This document shows positions 7,439-15,493 of a stretch of DNA of 37,712 bases, one piece after another (the stretch's first letter is position 1; every line of letters starts with the position of its first letter). Source of the DNA: Planctomycetota bacterium (GTDB lineage: Bacteria; Planctomycetota; SZUA-567); contig JAGUZQ010000103.1 in the NCBI GenBank assembly GCA_020060765.1, positions 1 through 37,712 of the forward strand. Reading direction: 5' to 3'. The notes under the pieces were generated by a model that saw only the letters and a list, made by a program, of their open reading frames with translations, made no database searches and had not been told where the DNA came from. A program made the position numbers and the translations under genes.

Positions 7439-7999
7439 GTGAAAACGTTCAATGACAATAGTGGCCGAACCTGGACGGTGTCGCTCAACGTCGGTGCGCT
7501 GAAACGCGTGCGGTCGCTCTGCGAAGTGGATCTGATGGCGGCGGTCGAGGGGAAACTCGTCGAGCGGCTCGTGACCGATCCGGTCCTGCTCTGCGACGTT
7601 CTTTTCGCGATCTGCGCGGAGGAGGCGGAAAAGAAAGGCGTCACCGACGAGGAGTTCGGCCGGTCCCTGGCGGGCGACGCCATCGACGCGGGCACCACGG
7701 CGCTGTTGGAGGAGCTGGTCGATTTTTTCCCGAAGCGCCGGCGGGAGGTGCTGCGGTCGGCGCTTCGGAAGATGGACGCGCTGCAGGAGAAATCGGTGAA
7801 GGCGGCGATGATCTTCATCCAGAGCCCCGTGCTGGACCGGCGCGTGGACGAGGCGCTAGCCGAAATCCTGTACAGGGCGGAACGCGAGGGGAGCGGCGAA
7901 AGCGCGGAGACGCCGCCGCCCGAGACAAGCGGAAGCGCGGCTGTACCGCTGCCGGAACCTGGGCCTTCCTCTACCAGCTCGCAGGCTGCCTCGGCCTGA
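7439..7999 (+). CDS. phage tail assembly chaperone, upstream frame
   Basis: The start is taken as GTG 7439, with GAGGAG upstream; it gives 186 residues beginning KTFNDNSGRTWTVSLN. The protein is helical, with DLMAAVEGKLVERLVTDPVL and a Pro/Ser-rich end. Place between tail tube and tape measure genes fits the lambda G-like tail assembly chaperone. The other frame stays open to 8241 and encodes a conserved-looking sequence, as in G/GT frameshift pairs. The chaperone should bind the tape measure protein during tail assembly and be absent from the finished tail. Confidence 0.65.
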   Translation: MKTFNDNSGRTWTVSLNVGALKRVRSLCEVDLMAAVEGKLVERLVTDPVLLCDVLFAICAEEAEKKGVTDEEFGRSLAGDAIDAGTTALLEELVDFFPKRRREVLRSALRKMDALQEKSVKAAMIFIQSPVLDRRVDEALAEILYRAEREGSGESAETPPPETSGSAAVPLPEPGPSSTSSQAASA

Positions 8000-8241
8000 A
8001 TCCGGAGCCGCTCTCCCTGCGCGAATTGGTCTGGATGGCCGAAGCGCGCGCCAGGGAACGCTGGAGCCACACCGGCAGCATCCTGTGCCTGCTAGCCAAC
8101 ATGCACCGCGATCCGAAAAAACACCGACCTTTCAAACCGGGCGACTTCAGTCCGTTCCAAACCAAGGCGAGGCCTGCGGTCCAGGATACGGCCACGGGCT
8201 TCCGCGTCATGAAGCATCTTTTTGTGGACAAGGGCAAATAG
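7960..8241 (+). CDS. tail assembly chaperone extension (GT-like), probable -1 frame product
   Basis: From about base 7960 the -1 frame encodes WAFLYQLAGCLGLNPEPL and VWMAEARARERWSHTGSIL, ending at TAG 8241. This frame has no ATG before 8035 and only TTG at 8026, inside the conserved part, so it is probably reached by ribosomal frameshifting from the preceding gene. The frame is open well upstream into that gene. I could not find a canonical slippery heptamer by eye. If no shift occurs, a weak internal start would be needed. The start given here marks the first conserved residue, not a start codon. Confidence 0.55.
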   Translation, partial: WAFLYQLAGCLGLNPEPLSLRELVWMAEARARERWSHTGSILCLLANMHRDPKKHRPFKPGDFSPFQTKARPAVQDTATGFRVMKHLFVDKGK

Positions 8242-8345
8242 GCTGTTCGGCATTTTGGCTGTTCGGGTTTTCAAGTCCGTGCGTTGCGGTCTTCCCGACA
8301 GTCCAATCGCCCACGGCCCAATGGCCCAACTTCGGAGGATTCGAT
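8242..8345. repeat. repeat-like intergenic spacer, copy B
   Basis: No gene is seen. Bases 8249-8271 repeat 7149-7171 of copy A with four mismatches, and the end has the same CCCAA words followed by GGAGGATTCG before ATG 8346. It is a related dispersed spacer with a different middle. Confidence 0.5.
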
Positions 8346-8693
8346 ATGGATTGGCAAAGCATTCTGGCGACGGTATGGGCGGCGATGAATTCCCCGGCCG
8401 GGATTACGGCGATGGCGGGCGTGGTTCTGTGGCTCCTGAACCGTCTCTATACCGCCAAGCCCCTGTGGGCCGAATACGAGGGCACGCTGATCGCGGCGGT
8501 CAAGCAGGCCGAGAAACTCGTGCCGGACGACAGCCCCAACAAGAGTCTCGCGCGGCTCGACGCGGCCTTGAAATACGCACTGCAGGTGTACGAATCCGCG
8601 AAGGGGCGCAAGGCGACGCAGGCCGAGGTGGCGGAACTGACCAATGGCATCCAGATGGTCCATTCGGACCTGGAGGCGGGCGGGCAGTTGTAA
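8346..8693 (+). CDS. holin-like phage membrane protein
   Basis: ATG 8346 with GGAGG upstream gives 115 residues. A membrane segment lies at about residues 15-35 (PAGITAMAGVVLWLLNRLY). It is followed by a long helical tail with AVKQAEKLVPDD and LDAALKYALQVYESAKGR. This layout of one N-terminal span and a charged amphipathic region resembles the LLH-type phage holins. The next genes also encode a tiny membrane protein and a lipoprotein, so this may be the lysis group. A lysozyme gene is not seen in the window. Confidence 0.5.
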   Translation: MDWQSILATVWAAMNSPAGITAMAGVVLWLLNRLYTAKPLWAEYEGTLIAAVKQAEKLVPDDSPNKSLARLDAALKYALQVYESAKGRKATQAEVAELTNGIQMVHSDLEAGGQL

Positions 8694-8700
8694 CAGGCGC

Positions 8701-8760
8701 GAGGCCGGAGACCGGAGGAGGAAACAACCTCTCGCCTCCGCGCTCTCCGGCCTCCGGTCT
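8701..8760. repeat. GC-rich hairpin spacer between phage genes
   Basis: Two alternative perfect pairings exist: 8701-8711 with 8744-8754, and 8709-8718 with 8751-8760. It is the third spacer in this operon able to form a strong hairpin, though its sequence differs from copies A and B. There is no T run, so it is not a typical intrinsic terminator. Confidence 0.6.
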
Positions 8761-8775
8761 GAAAGGGTTCTGCAC

Positions 8776-8853
8776 ATGGCCGCTGCAATCGTGTTGGAGG
8801 TGGCGCTGATCTGCCTCATCGTCTGGGCTCTCTTCGGGGGAAAATCAAAATGA
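8776..8853 (+). CDS. 25-residue phage membrane peptide
   Basis: ATG 8776 encodes MAAAIVLEVALICLIVWALF and ends GGKSK; nearly all of it is one membrane span with a basic end. Its TGA overlaps the next ATG (ATGA), which supports real translation. The size fits a tiny holin, antiholin or membrane-anchored accessory. A good ribosome site is not obvious, GGG lying about ten bases upstream. No family is recognised. Confidence 0.5.
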   Translation: MAAAIVLEVALICLIVWALFGGKSK

Positions 8854-9278
8854 CCGTGCTCTGGAATCTTCTCTACGTGTTTCTCCGGGCGTTTCTGCCC
8901 GCTCTTTTCGAGCGCAAGCCCGACACCATGGAGGACGCCGCGCCGCAGACAGAACTGCGGGACCGCTTGCGCAGCCGCGTCCGCGCCACCTGGGGGCGCA
9001 CCGCCGTCGTCGCGATCCTGCTCCTCGCGACCTGTTCCGCCAGCGGGTGCTGGCTTCAATCAACTCGCACGGTGTACGTCAAGGACGGCCAGCCCGTGCG
9101 CATTCGCGAGACGATCAAGAACGCCAAGGTCTGGGTGGTGGGCGCGGACGGGAATCCGGTAGCGGGAAAGATGGATCTTGCCGAGGGTTGGTACGCGCTC
9201 CCGATGGACGACGAAGACATCCCGCTTGGAACCATAACCAATGTACCCGACGGTAAGGATGCTGATCCGGCCAAATAG
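8850..9278 (+). CDS. phage lipoprotein with N-terminal membrane segment
   Basis: A 142-residue protein whose ATG overlaps the previous stop. It has a hydrophobic start (VLWNLLYVFLRAFLPALF), a basic middle part, and a second hydrophobic stretch at about residues 51-66 ending in a lipobox-like SASGC. After this Cys comes TVYVKDGQPVRIRETIKNAK and VVGADGNPVAGK. An internal lipobox suggests either a true start near the second hydrophobic stretch or an overlap of two functions, as in some Rz/Rz1 spanin pairs. A spanin-like role is inferred only from position after the holin-like genes. Confidence 0.5.
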   Translation: MTVLWNLLYVFLRAFLPALFERKPDTMEDAAPQTELRDRLRSRVRATWGRTAVVAILLLATCSASGCWLQSTRTVYVKDGQPVRIRETIKNAKVWVVGADGNPVAGKMDLAEGWYALPMDDEDIPLGTITNVPDGKDADPAK

Positions 9279-9289
9279 CGGAGGCGCGC

Positions 9290-9913
9290 ATGATCGGCAT
9301 GACGTCACGCGGCCAGTATCTGAATCCCCGCTTCGTGATCGCGGCGACCAGGAAAGCCGGACGCCGGGTATTGTCCAGGCAGGGCGCGTACGTCCGGGGC
9401 ATTGCCCGGCGCAAGATCCGCCGCGCGCCGCGCGGAGTCACGCGCGACGTGCACGGCCGGTTTCAAACCGGCAACGAACGCGTCTCCTCGCCTCCGGGCA
9501 CGCCGCCCTATACCCACACCGGCGCGCTAAAGAAATCCATCATCTTCGGCGTGGGCGAGGATTCAGTCGTCATCGGCCCGACTTACTCCGAGATCGGCCG
9601 GATCGGCCATACTCATGAATTCGGCGGAACGGAACCGGCCAAGCGCAGCCGCAAGCGCGCAAACAATTGGGTACTCGAAATCGGCGGCCACGGTCCGGTC
9701 GCCATCAAGAACGGGAAACCGGTGTTCGCCAAGTTGCGCACGGCGGCGCAAGTCGCGCGCGCGCGGCAATTGGCGAAAGAGATCCCCGGCGGCATGACCC
9801 AGGGCAAGCCGCGTCGGCGTTACCCCAGACGCAGTTTCATGGGGCCTGCGCTGGATGAAGCACGGCCGACGCTTTCGAAATTCTGGGCGAATTCTGTGCG
9901 GTCGGCGGGCTAA
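9290..9913 (+). CDS. HK97 gp10-like tail completion protein
   Basis: A 207-residue protein with ATG 9290 after GCGGAGG. Diagnostic segments are SSPPGTPPYTHTGALKKSI, VVIGPTYSEIGRIGHTHEF and YPRRSFMGPALDEARP; these match the HK97 gp10-like and virion morphogenesis families of head-tail or tail completion proteins. The N-terminus is strongly basic (RRVLSRQ, RRKIRRAPRG), common in this family. It lies directly before the tape measure gene; in many phages it lies nearer the connector genes, so the order is slightly unusual. Confidence 0.75.
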   Translation: MIGMTSRGQYLNPRFVIAATRKAGRRVLSRQGAYVRGIARRKIRRAPRGVTRDVHGRFQTGNERVSSPPGTPPYTHTGALKKSIIFGVGEDSVVIGPTYSEIGRIGHTHEFGGTEPAKRSRKRANNWVLEIGGHGPVAIKNGKPVFAKLRTAAQVARARQLAKEIPGGMTQGKPRRRYPRRSFMGPALDEARPTLSKFWANSVRSAG

Positions 9914-9982
9914 CTCCGCTCGAGGAACGCACCCTTCTTTATCCCCTACAGCAATCCGTGACCACGTCTCAAGGACAATGCC

Positions 9983-12361
9983 ATGGCTTCCGCATCCGGC
10001 ATTCGCGCCGGAGCCGCTTTCGTCGAGCTGTATCTGAACGACGCCAAGCTTGTCTCCGGTCTGCGCAAAGCCCAAGCCAAACTGAAAGCCTTCTCCGCGT
10101 CGGTGACGACGGTGGGGCGCGCCATGCTTTCGGCCGCCACGGTGGCGGCGGTCCCGTTCGCGCTGTCCGCCCACGTCTTCGGCGGTTTCGCCGACAAGAT
10201 GGCGGAAGTGCGGGCCGTCACCGGCGCAACGGGAGCTGATTTCAAAAAGCTGACGGATCTGGCGAAGGAACTCGGGCGCACTACATCCTTCACCGCCCAG
10301 CAGGTCGCCGAAGGCATGACCGAACTCGGCCGCGCCGGATACAAGTCGGTCGAAATCATGGCTGCCATTCCGGACGTGCTGAACCTAGCTCGCGGCACGG
10401 CTACGGATCTTGGCATGGCCGCCGAGATCGCGGCCGCCGCCATGCGCGGCTTCGGTCTTTCTGCTGAGGACACCACGCGCATCGCGGACGTGCTGACCGC
10501 CACAGCGAACAACTCGGCACAGACACTGGAGGACGTGGGCGAATCATTGAAATACGTGGCGCCGCTCGCGATGGAGGCAGGCGAATCCCTGGAAGACACC
10601 GCCGCCGCCATCGGCGTCATGGCCAACAACGGCATCAAGGGTTCGATGGCCGGAACTGCCTTGGCTCGCGCCTACAAGAATCTCGCCACGGAATCGGCGC
10701 AGAAGAAGCTGAAGGAACTGGGCGTCGAAGCCGTGGATCAGGCGGGGAATCTGCGCAAGGTCGCGTCGATCCTGGCGGAATTGGGCGAGCGCGTGCAAGG
10801 GATGGGGTCGGCGCAGCGCCTCGCCATTTTCGAGGAACTGTTCGGGCGCGGACAGGCGGCGGCCCTGAAACTTGCGGCTCCCGGCGCGGACTTCTCGGAT
10901 TTGCAGAAAACGCTGGAAGGTGCGCAGGGCACGGCGGAGCGCACCGCCAAGACCATGGACGATACGCTGGGCGGCTCCTTCCGCATGCTGATGTCCGCCG
11001 TCGAGGGCGTGCAGATCGCTATCGGCGAGGCGCTGGAAGGGACGCTCCGCGCCTGGATGGACCGCGCCACGGAACTGGCGGGGAAAATCACCGCACTGGT
11101 CGAAGCGAATCGCGGCTTCATTGTCTCGGCCCTGAAAATCGTCGTTGTCGTAGGCGCGTTCGGCGCGGCACTTCTCGCGGTCGGCACGGCCGGATCGGCG
11201 CTGGCCTTTGTTTTCGGCGGCATTATAAGCATTATCTCCGCCGCCTCGACGATAATCGGACTCCTCGGTACGGCCTTCGCGGCTCTCCTGTCTCCCATCG
11301 GCATCGTGATCGCCGCCGTTGTCGGTCTGGGCGCATACCTTCTTTACGCGACCGGCGCAGGCGCGCAGGCGCTCGATTGGCTGGGCGAGAAGTTTGGCGA
11401 ATTGCAGGCGAAAGTGCAAACCGTGTTCAGCGCGATCGGCGACGCGCTCGCCGCCGGAGACATCGCCCTGGCGGCGAAAGTACTGTGGCTGGCGCTACGG
11501 GTCGAATGGGAGAAGGGCCTCAATTATCTCAATACCCTATGGGAAACGCTGTATGTAACCGCCGCCGATGTGTTCGACCGCATCGCCACTTCTGCAGTAG
11601 ATGTGTTTGATACCATTTATGTCGCCGTGCGCAACGCCGTGGACGGCATCTACAAGCTGATCCTGGGCGTGGGCGAATTTATCGGCAAGGCCTTCTGGAC
11701 CGCCGTGCAGGGCGTGGTCGATTCCTTCGCCTACGTCCTCGACAAGATCATGACCGCCGGGTACGCGCTGCACCTAATCGACGATGCGGAACTCGTCAAA
11801 CTCGACCGCAGCATCAAGAATATGAAGGAAGGCGCGAAGGGCTTTACTGACGCGCAGAAACAGCAGGCCGAGTCCTTCTACCAGGAACAGATCGGCGCGG
11901 CCGACACGCGCCAGCAGCAGCGCAACCAGGAGCTGAACCAGCGCACCATCGGCCGGGAGCAGGATTATGCCGCGCGCACGCAGGCGCGCGATCAAGCTTA
12001 CACGGCGGATCTCGCCGCCTCGGAGGAGGCGCTGCGGCAAGCCCGGGCCGAATGGCTGGACGCTGTGGACGAAGCCTCCCGCAAGCGGAATGAAGCGGAA
12101 AGCGAATCCGGCGCCAAGCCCGAACCCGAGACGCCGGGTCTGATCGAAGAACTGAAAAAGAAACTGGGCGAGGCCGGGCAGGCGACCGCCTCCGCCGCCG
12201 AACGCGCCGTTTCCGTGCAGGGCACGTTCAACGCGTCGGCGCTTCTCGGCCTACAGTCCGGTAGCGTGGCTGACCGCACGGCGAAAGCGACCGAGGAGAC
12301 GGCGAAGAACACGAAACACCTGCTGGACGAAGCGAAGCTGGGCGGATTAACCTTTAGTTGA
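9983..12361 (+). CDS. phage tail tape measure protein
   Basis: A 792-residue protein. Residues about 65-330 form the tape measure core of the TIGR01760/PhageMin_Tail type: MAEVRAVTGATGADFKKL, LGRTTSFTAQQVAEGMTEL, then PDVLNLARGTATDLGMAAE and MRGFGLSAEDTTRIADVLT. Hydrophobic segments follow at about 380-460 (IVVVVGAFGAALLAVGTAG, IIGLLGTAFAALLSPIG), which may insert in the host membrane during DNA entry. The C-terminus is charged and helical with Gln/Arg-rich repeats. The length predicts a moderate tail. The last 15 bases overlap the antisense AlkD-like gene. Confidence 0.88.
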   Translation: MASASGIRAGAAFVELYLNDAKLVSGLRKAQAKLKAFSASVTTVGRAMLSAATVAAVPFALSAHVFGGFADKMAEVRAVTGATGADFKKLTDLAKELGRTTSFTAQQVAEGMTELGRAGYKSVEIMAAIPDVLNLARGTATDLGMAAEIAAAAMRGFGLSAEDTTRIADVLTATANNSAQTLEDVGESLKYVAPLAMEAGESLEDTAAAIGVMANNGIKGSMAGTALARAYKNLATESAQKKLKELGVEAVDQAGNLRKVASILAELGERVQGMGSAQRLAIFEELFGRGQAAALKLAAPGADFSDLQKTLEGAQGTAERTAKTMDDTLGGSFRMLMSAVEGVQIAIGEALEGTLRAWMDRATELAGKITALVEANRGFIVSALKIVVVVGAFGAALLAVGTAGSALAFVFGGIISIISAASTIIGLLGTAFAALLSPIGIVIAAVVGLGAYLLYATGAGAQALDWLGEKFGELQAKVQTVFSAIGDALAAGDIALAAKVLWLALRVEWEKGLNYLNTLWETLYVTAADVFDRIATSAVDVFDTIYVAVRNAVDGIYKLILGVGEFIGKAFWTAVQGVVDSFAYVLDKIMTAGYALHLIDDAELVKLDRSIKNMKEGAKGFTDAQKQQAESFYQEQIGAADTRQQQRNQELNQRTIGREQDYAARTQARDQAYTADLAASEEALRQARAEWLDAVDEASRKRNEAESESGAKPEPETPGLIEELKKKLGEAGQATASAAERAVSVQGTFNASALLGLQSGSVADRTAKATEETAKNTKHLLDEAKLGGLTFS

Positions 12362-13042
12362 TTTGGCAACACGTTTGAGGACTTTTTCGGAGGTTAGTTC
12401 CTTGAGTGCGTCTTTACCTACCCATCGCGCGGTCTTGTTCTTGCTCTCGGAAAGTCCAGTCGCCAATCCGATCGCCTTTTCATTCAAATGCATGTTTCTC
12501 TTACCGATGTTCCGTAGCGCCCAGTTCACCGCTTTCCTGACGAAATTCCGATCATCCGTCGCGTATTTGCGGATCAGCGGAAAACACACTCTGATGAATT
12601 TTGTATTGCTGGCATCCCTGTCATGCACCGCAAACCAGCAAAACATGCCAAATCCTGTTCGACGCACGAATTCCTCAGGACGATGGCACCATTCAACCGC
12701 GATCTTCCAACCGAAGGATGTAGATGCAAAAAGATCCATAACGAGGTCGCAGATATCCCATGAATCGAAATCCATGATCCATTTTTCCGCAAGCGCTTCA
12801 TCGGCTTCATCCGGCGGGCAGATCATACCAGCCAGAAGACGCGCTTCGTGAATCCCCGTTCCCCAAAGCGCTTCGGCCATATTTCGTGAATGCACCACGT
12901 TTCCCGAAAGCCTGCGCAGATCATGAACTGATGTCCCGAGGCAATTGTCCGTTTTGATGCCCACTCGTTTGATGCTTGCCATCTTTGCAGGGGTGGCAAG
13001 TTTTCGTAACGCGGCAATGATGTCCTCAACTCTATCAAGCAT
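12347..13042 (-). CDS. AlkD-like DNA alkylation repair protein (moron)
   Basis: A 231-residue helical-repeat protein. DFDSWDICDLVMDLFA, FVRRTGFGMFCWFAVHD and DDRNFVRKAVNWALRNIG match the DNA_alkylation (AlkD) family, HEAT-like-repeat glycosylases that remove alkylated bases. The gene lies antisense inside the late tail operon and has lower GC than its neighbours. A GGAG ribosome site and a promoter-like pair stand upstream of ATG 13042, so it could be expressed in the lysogen. This is the pattern of a moron: cargo that may protect host or phage DNA from alkylation. Activity is not shown. Confidence 0.72.
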   Translation of the reverse strand: MLDRVEDIIAALRKLATPAKMASIKRVGIKTDNCLGTSVHDLRRLSGNVVHSRNMAEALWGTGIHEARLLAGMICPPDEADEALAEKWIMDFDSWDICDLVMDLFASTSFGWKIAVEWCHRPEEFVRRTGFGMFCWFAVHDRDASNTKFIRVCFPLIRKYATDDRNFVRKAVNWALRNIGKRNMHLNEKAIGLATGLSESKNKTARWVGKDALKELTSEKVLKRVAKSTKG

Positions 13043-13061
13043 TGTCTGTCTCCGTACGTTA

Positions 13062-13090
13062 ACTCTAGGTCAAACTAACATTCCGGTCAA
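13062..13090 (-). promoter_or_regulatory. candidate sigma70 promoter for the AlkD-like gene
   Basis: Read on the minus strand, TTGACC (13085-13090) and TAGAGT (13062-13067) are separated by 17 bases and lie about 20 bases before the start codon. The -35 matches 5 of 6 and the -10 matches 4 of 6 consensus bases. GGTCAA occurs twice here, which could also mark an operator. Confidence 0.4.
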
Positions 13091-13109
13091 TATCACCACG
13101 AGGGAAAAC

Positions 13110-13922
13110 ATGACCGTCATCGTCACTGAGAAAGTTGATTCCCGCGAATCCACTACCGGGAAGAGCGCCACGGTGGATTTGAAGTATCTCGTCACCGGCA
13201 CGGCTGATGACCTAGCAGCCAAAGCGGAGTTGGCTTCGACTGCACCGGCCTACTATGACGGGCTGGTGCGGCAGTCCCGTCACATCGAGCCGATTGGCGA
13301 TCCGACCGTATCGCTGGCGTGGGAAGGAACCGTACGCTACGGCGTCTCGGAACCGCCGCCCGAGACGGGCGAGTCCTCCTTCTCCTTCGACACCGGCGGC
13401 GGCACGCAGCACATCACGCAGTCGATCTCGACGGAACATAAATACGCAGCATCCGGCCAGACGGCTCCCGATTTCAAGGGCGCAATCGGTGTCACCCGCG
13501 ACAGCGTCGAGGGTGTGGATATCGCTCTCCCGGTCTACAATTTCTCGGAGACGCATTACTTCGCCAATTCCGCCGTGACCGACACGTACAAGGCGCTCCT
13601 GTTCCACAAGACCGGCATGTACAACAACGATTCATTCAAGGGTTTCTCGCCGGGTGAGGTGTTGTTTTTGGGCGCATCCGGCTCCAAGCGCGGCGCGGAC
13701 GACTGGGAGATCACGTTCCGTTTCGCCGCCTCGCAGAACCGCGACGACATCACGGTTGGCGACATCGGCCCGATTTCCAAGAAAGGCTGGGAATACCTAT
13801 GGGTGCGGTATGAGGACGCGGAGGACACTTCGGCCAAGGCGCTCATCAAGAAGCCGGTCGCCGCTTACGTCGAGAAGGTCTACTACGGCACTGACTTCAC
13901 CAGCCTCGGGATCGGGAATTAG
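13110..13922 (+). CDS. uncharacterised phage tail/virion protein
   Basis: The start at ATG 13110 (GAGGGAAAAC upstream) avoids the long non-phage leader that runs antisense to the AlkD-like gene. The 270-residue product is rich in beta strands, with TVDLKYLVTGTADDLAAKAE, SLAWEGTVRYGVSEPPP and WEITFRFAASQNRDDI. Its place after the tape measure gene is that of distal tail or baseplate proteins. I do not recognise a named family. Its stop lies two bases before the next ATG. Confidence 0.6.
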   Translation: MTVIVTEKVDSRESTTGKSATVDLKYLVTGTADDLAAKAELASTAPAYYDGLVRQSRHIEPIGDPTVSLAWEGTVRYGVSEPPPETGESSFSFDTGGGTQHITQSISTEHKYAASGQTAPDFKGAIGVTRDSVEGVDIALPVYNFSETHYFANSAVTDTYKALLFHKTGMYNNDSFKGFSPGEVLFLGASGSKRGADDWEITFRFAASQNRDDITVGDIGPISKKGWEYLWVRYEDAEDTSAKALIKKPVAAYVEKVYYGTDFTSLGIGN

Positions 13923-13924
13923 CC

Positions 13925-14917
13925 ATGGGCGACTCGATGCGCAAGGTGCGTTCCGGCGCTCCGCTCGTCATTCCGGCGACAACCTTCAACACCTTCATCG
14001 ACACGGCGCGGGATTTCCTCGACCGGCAAAACCAGATCCGGCGCACGGGTCTGCGCGACACGCGCCACAGCGGCATCGTGCTCGTGAAGAACGCTTCCGG
14101 CGAGGACCGGGAGCGGTTTCATGTGCTTGGGATCAAGGAAACCATTATCACGCCGTCCGACAACGAGGACGAGTTCAAGAACAAGGTTGCCCTCTCCGGC
14201 GAAACGCCGACCGAGGAGGATCACCGGGGCAAGTTCGTGGTTCTGTTGGAACCGCTCAAGACCGACGCCATCGGCATGGGCATGGCGCTCGGCCTCTGCC
14301 CGGTCAAGATCACGGTCGAAAACGAGGATCACGCCTGCGCCGACGTGAACGACGGTGAGGCCGCCACGCTCAAGAGCGCATCGACCGGTGCGGCGCAGAT
14401 CCTCTGGAAAGAGGACGGCACCGGCGAGAAGTGGGCGGTCATCCGCCTCGGCACCCCGCCGGGATTGCCGCCCATCTACAAGACCACTGCCGATCAGAGC
14501 GGCACGACCGTAGAGGCGAAGTTGCTCAGGGCGGACGGTTCCCTCGCCGATGGCGACACCGAAGAACTGGACGTCTACACCGATGCGTGGAAGGTGCGCA
14601 CGAACGATCTGCTCATTCTGACGCAGGATGCGGACGGCTTGCCCGTGGCCATGCCGATTCAGGGCTGCGACAACGCCTTCCCCGTGCCCGCCGGTTCCGG
14701 CGACAGCGCCGAGACCACGACTTGGGATATCAATGCCCAGCCTTCCGGCTACGGCGGCGTGCGCGTGGAGAAATGGTTCCGCCTGTACTGGTCCGGCACC
14801 TCGGGTGATCCGGTCTATCAGTTCACCCGCGAGGCGAAGTACGACTCGAAGGGCGCGCTTCTGTATGTCGGCCCCGAGGTCAGCTCCGTTGCCTTTGGCA
14901 CCGATACGTGTGAATAG
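13925..14917 (+). CDS. uncharacterised phage virion protein
   Basis: A 330-residue protein starting MGDSMRKVRSGAPLVIPA. It contains a hydrophilic helix near the start (FIDTARDFLDRQNQIRR), then strand-rich parts such as GIVLVKNASGEDRERF and KFVVLLEPLKTDAIGMG, and an end rich in Gly, Tyr and Thr (YGGVRVEKWFRLYWSGTS). This suggests a structural protein with a helical attachment end and beta-domain exterior. It is in the tail-tip segment of the operon. No family is recognised. Frameshifted ORFs on both strands in this GC-rich gene are shadows. Confidence 0.6.
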   Translation: MGDSMRKVRSGAPLVIPATTFNTFIDTARDFLDRQNQIRRTGLRDTRHSGIVLVKNASGEDRERFHVLGIKETIITPSDNEDEFKNKVALSGETPTEEDHRGKFVVLLEPLKTDAIGMGMALGLCPVKITVENEDHACADVNDGEAATLKSASTGAAQILWKEDGTGEKWAVIRLGTPPGLPPIYKTTADQSGTTVEAKLLRADGSLADGDTEELDVYTDAWKVRTNDLLILTQDADGLPVAMPIQGCDNAFPVPAGSGDSAETTTWDINAQPSGYGGVRVEKWFRLYWSGTSGDPVYQFTREAKYDSKGALLYVGPEVSSVAFGTDTCE

Positions 14918-14926
14918 GGACTTGCC

Positions 14927-15493
14927 ATGGCGATTATGTCCGAAAGCGCCTCTATCCTCACACGCCCTTCGGGCGGCATTCTCGCCACCGACTGCGGCGG
15001 CGCGGGACCATCCGACTCTTGCCAGGGATGCGCGGAGCATTGCATCGGTGGTGCTTTGACGCTGACGGTCTCGGGATTCGTGGACGGTGTTCCGTATTCC
15101 ACGACTGAATGCTCGGCCTTGAACGGAACCTGGGTAGTGCCGTATGAGCCGCTGTCCTATAACGGCGTGGTTTATGCGCCCTGTCGATGGGCGCTCTACG
15201 AGGAGACCGATGTCAAAACGCAAATCGCCATCGAATGCGATGCGTATGTCGCGTATCCCAACGAATGGACGATCACGGTCGATATCTTTGAACTCGGGAC
15301 GTGGCCATACGGCGGCTGGCGGATCGCGCTTGCGACTACGTTCTACAAAACGATCTCCGGCAAGACTGGCCCGGTGTTGCTGAATTGCTCTGGCGACCAT
15401 CCGACCGGTTCCGGGCCGATCTTTTCCGGTGACGGCGGCACCTGGGTCGCCGGTCGTTGTCGTGATCAAACGGGGCAATTCACCATATCATGA
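14927..15493 (+). CDS. cysteine-containing phage virion protein
   Basis: A 188-residue protein. The N-terminus holds a Cys cluster (DCGG, CQGCAEHC) and further Cys pairs occur at TTECSAL and APCRWAL. The rest is strand-rich with many aromatic residues (WTITVDIFELGTWPYGGW) and ends GGTWVAGRCRDQTGQF. This looks like a surface beta-domain stabilised by metal or disulphides. The ATG of the next gene overlaps its TGA stop. No named family is recognised; a tail-tip or fibre role is inferred from position. Confidence 0.55.
   Translation: MAIMSESASILTRPSGGILATDCGGAGPSDSCQGCAEHCIGGALTLTVSGFVDGVPYSTTECSALNGTWVVPYEPLSYNGVVYAPCRWALYEETDVKTQIAIECDAYVAYPNEWTITVDIFELGTWPYGGWRIALATTFYKTISGKTGPVLLNCSGDHPTGSGPIFSGDGGTWVAGRCRDQTGQFTIS

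Noticed and set aside
13919..15478. A 519-residue open frame on the minus strand
   Set aside because: It is antisense to two coupled phage genes with better starts and ribosome sites. Long shadow frames are common in GC-rich DNA.
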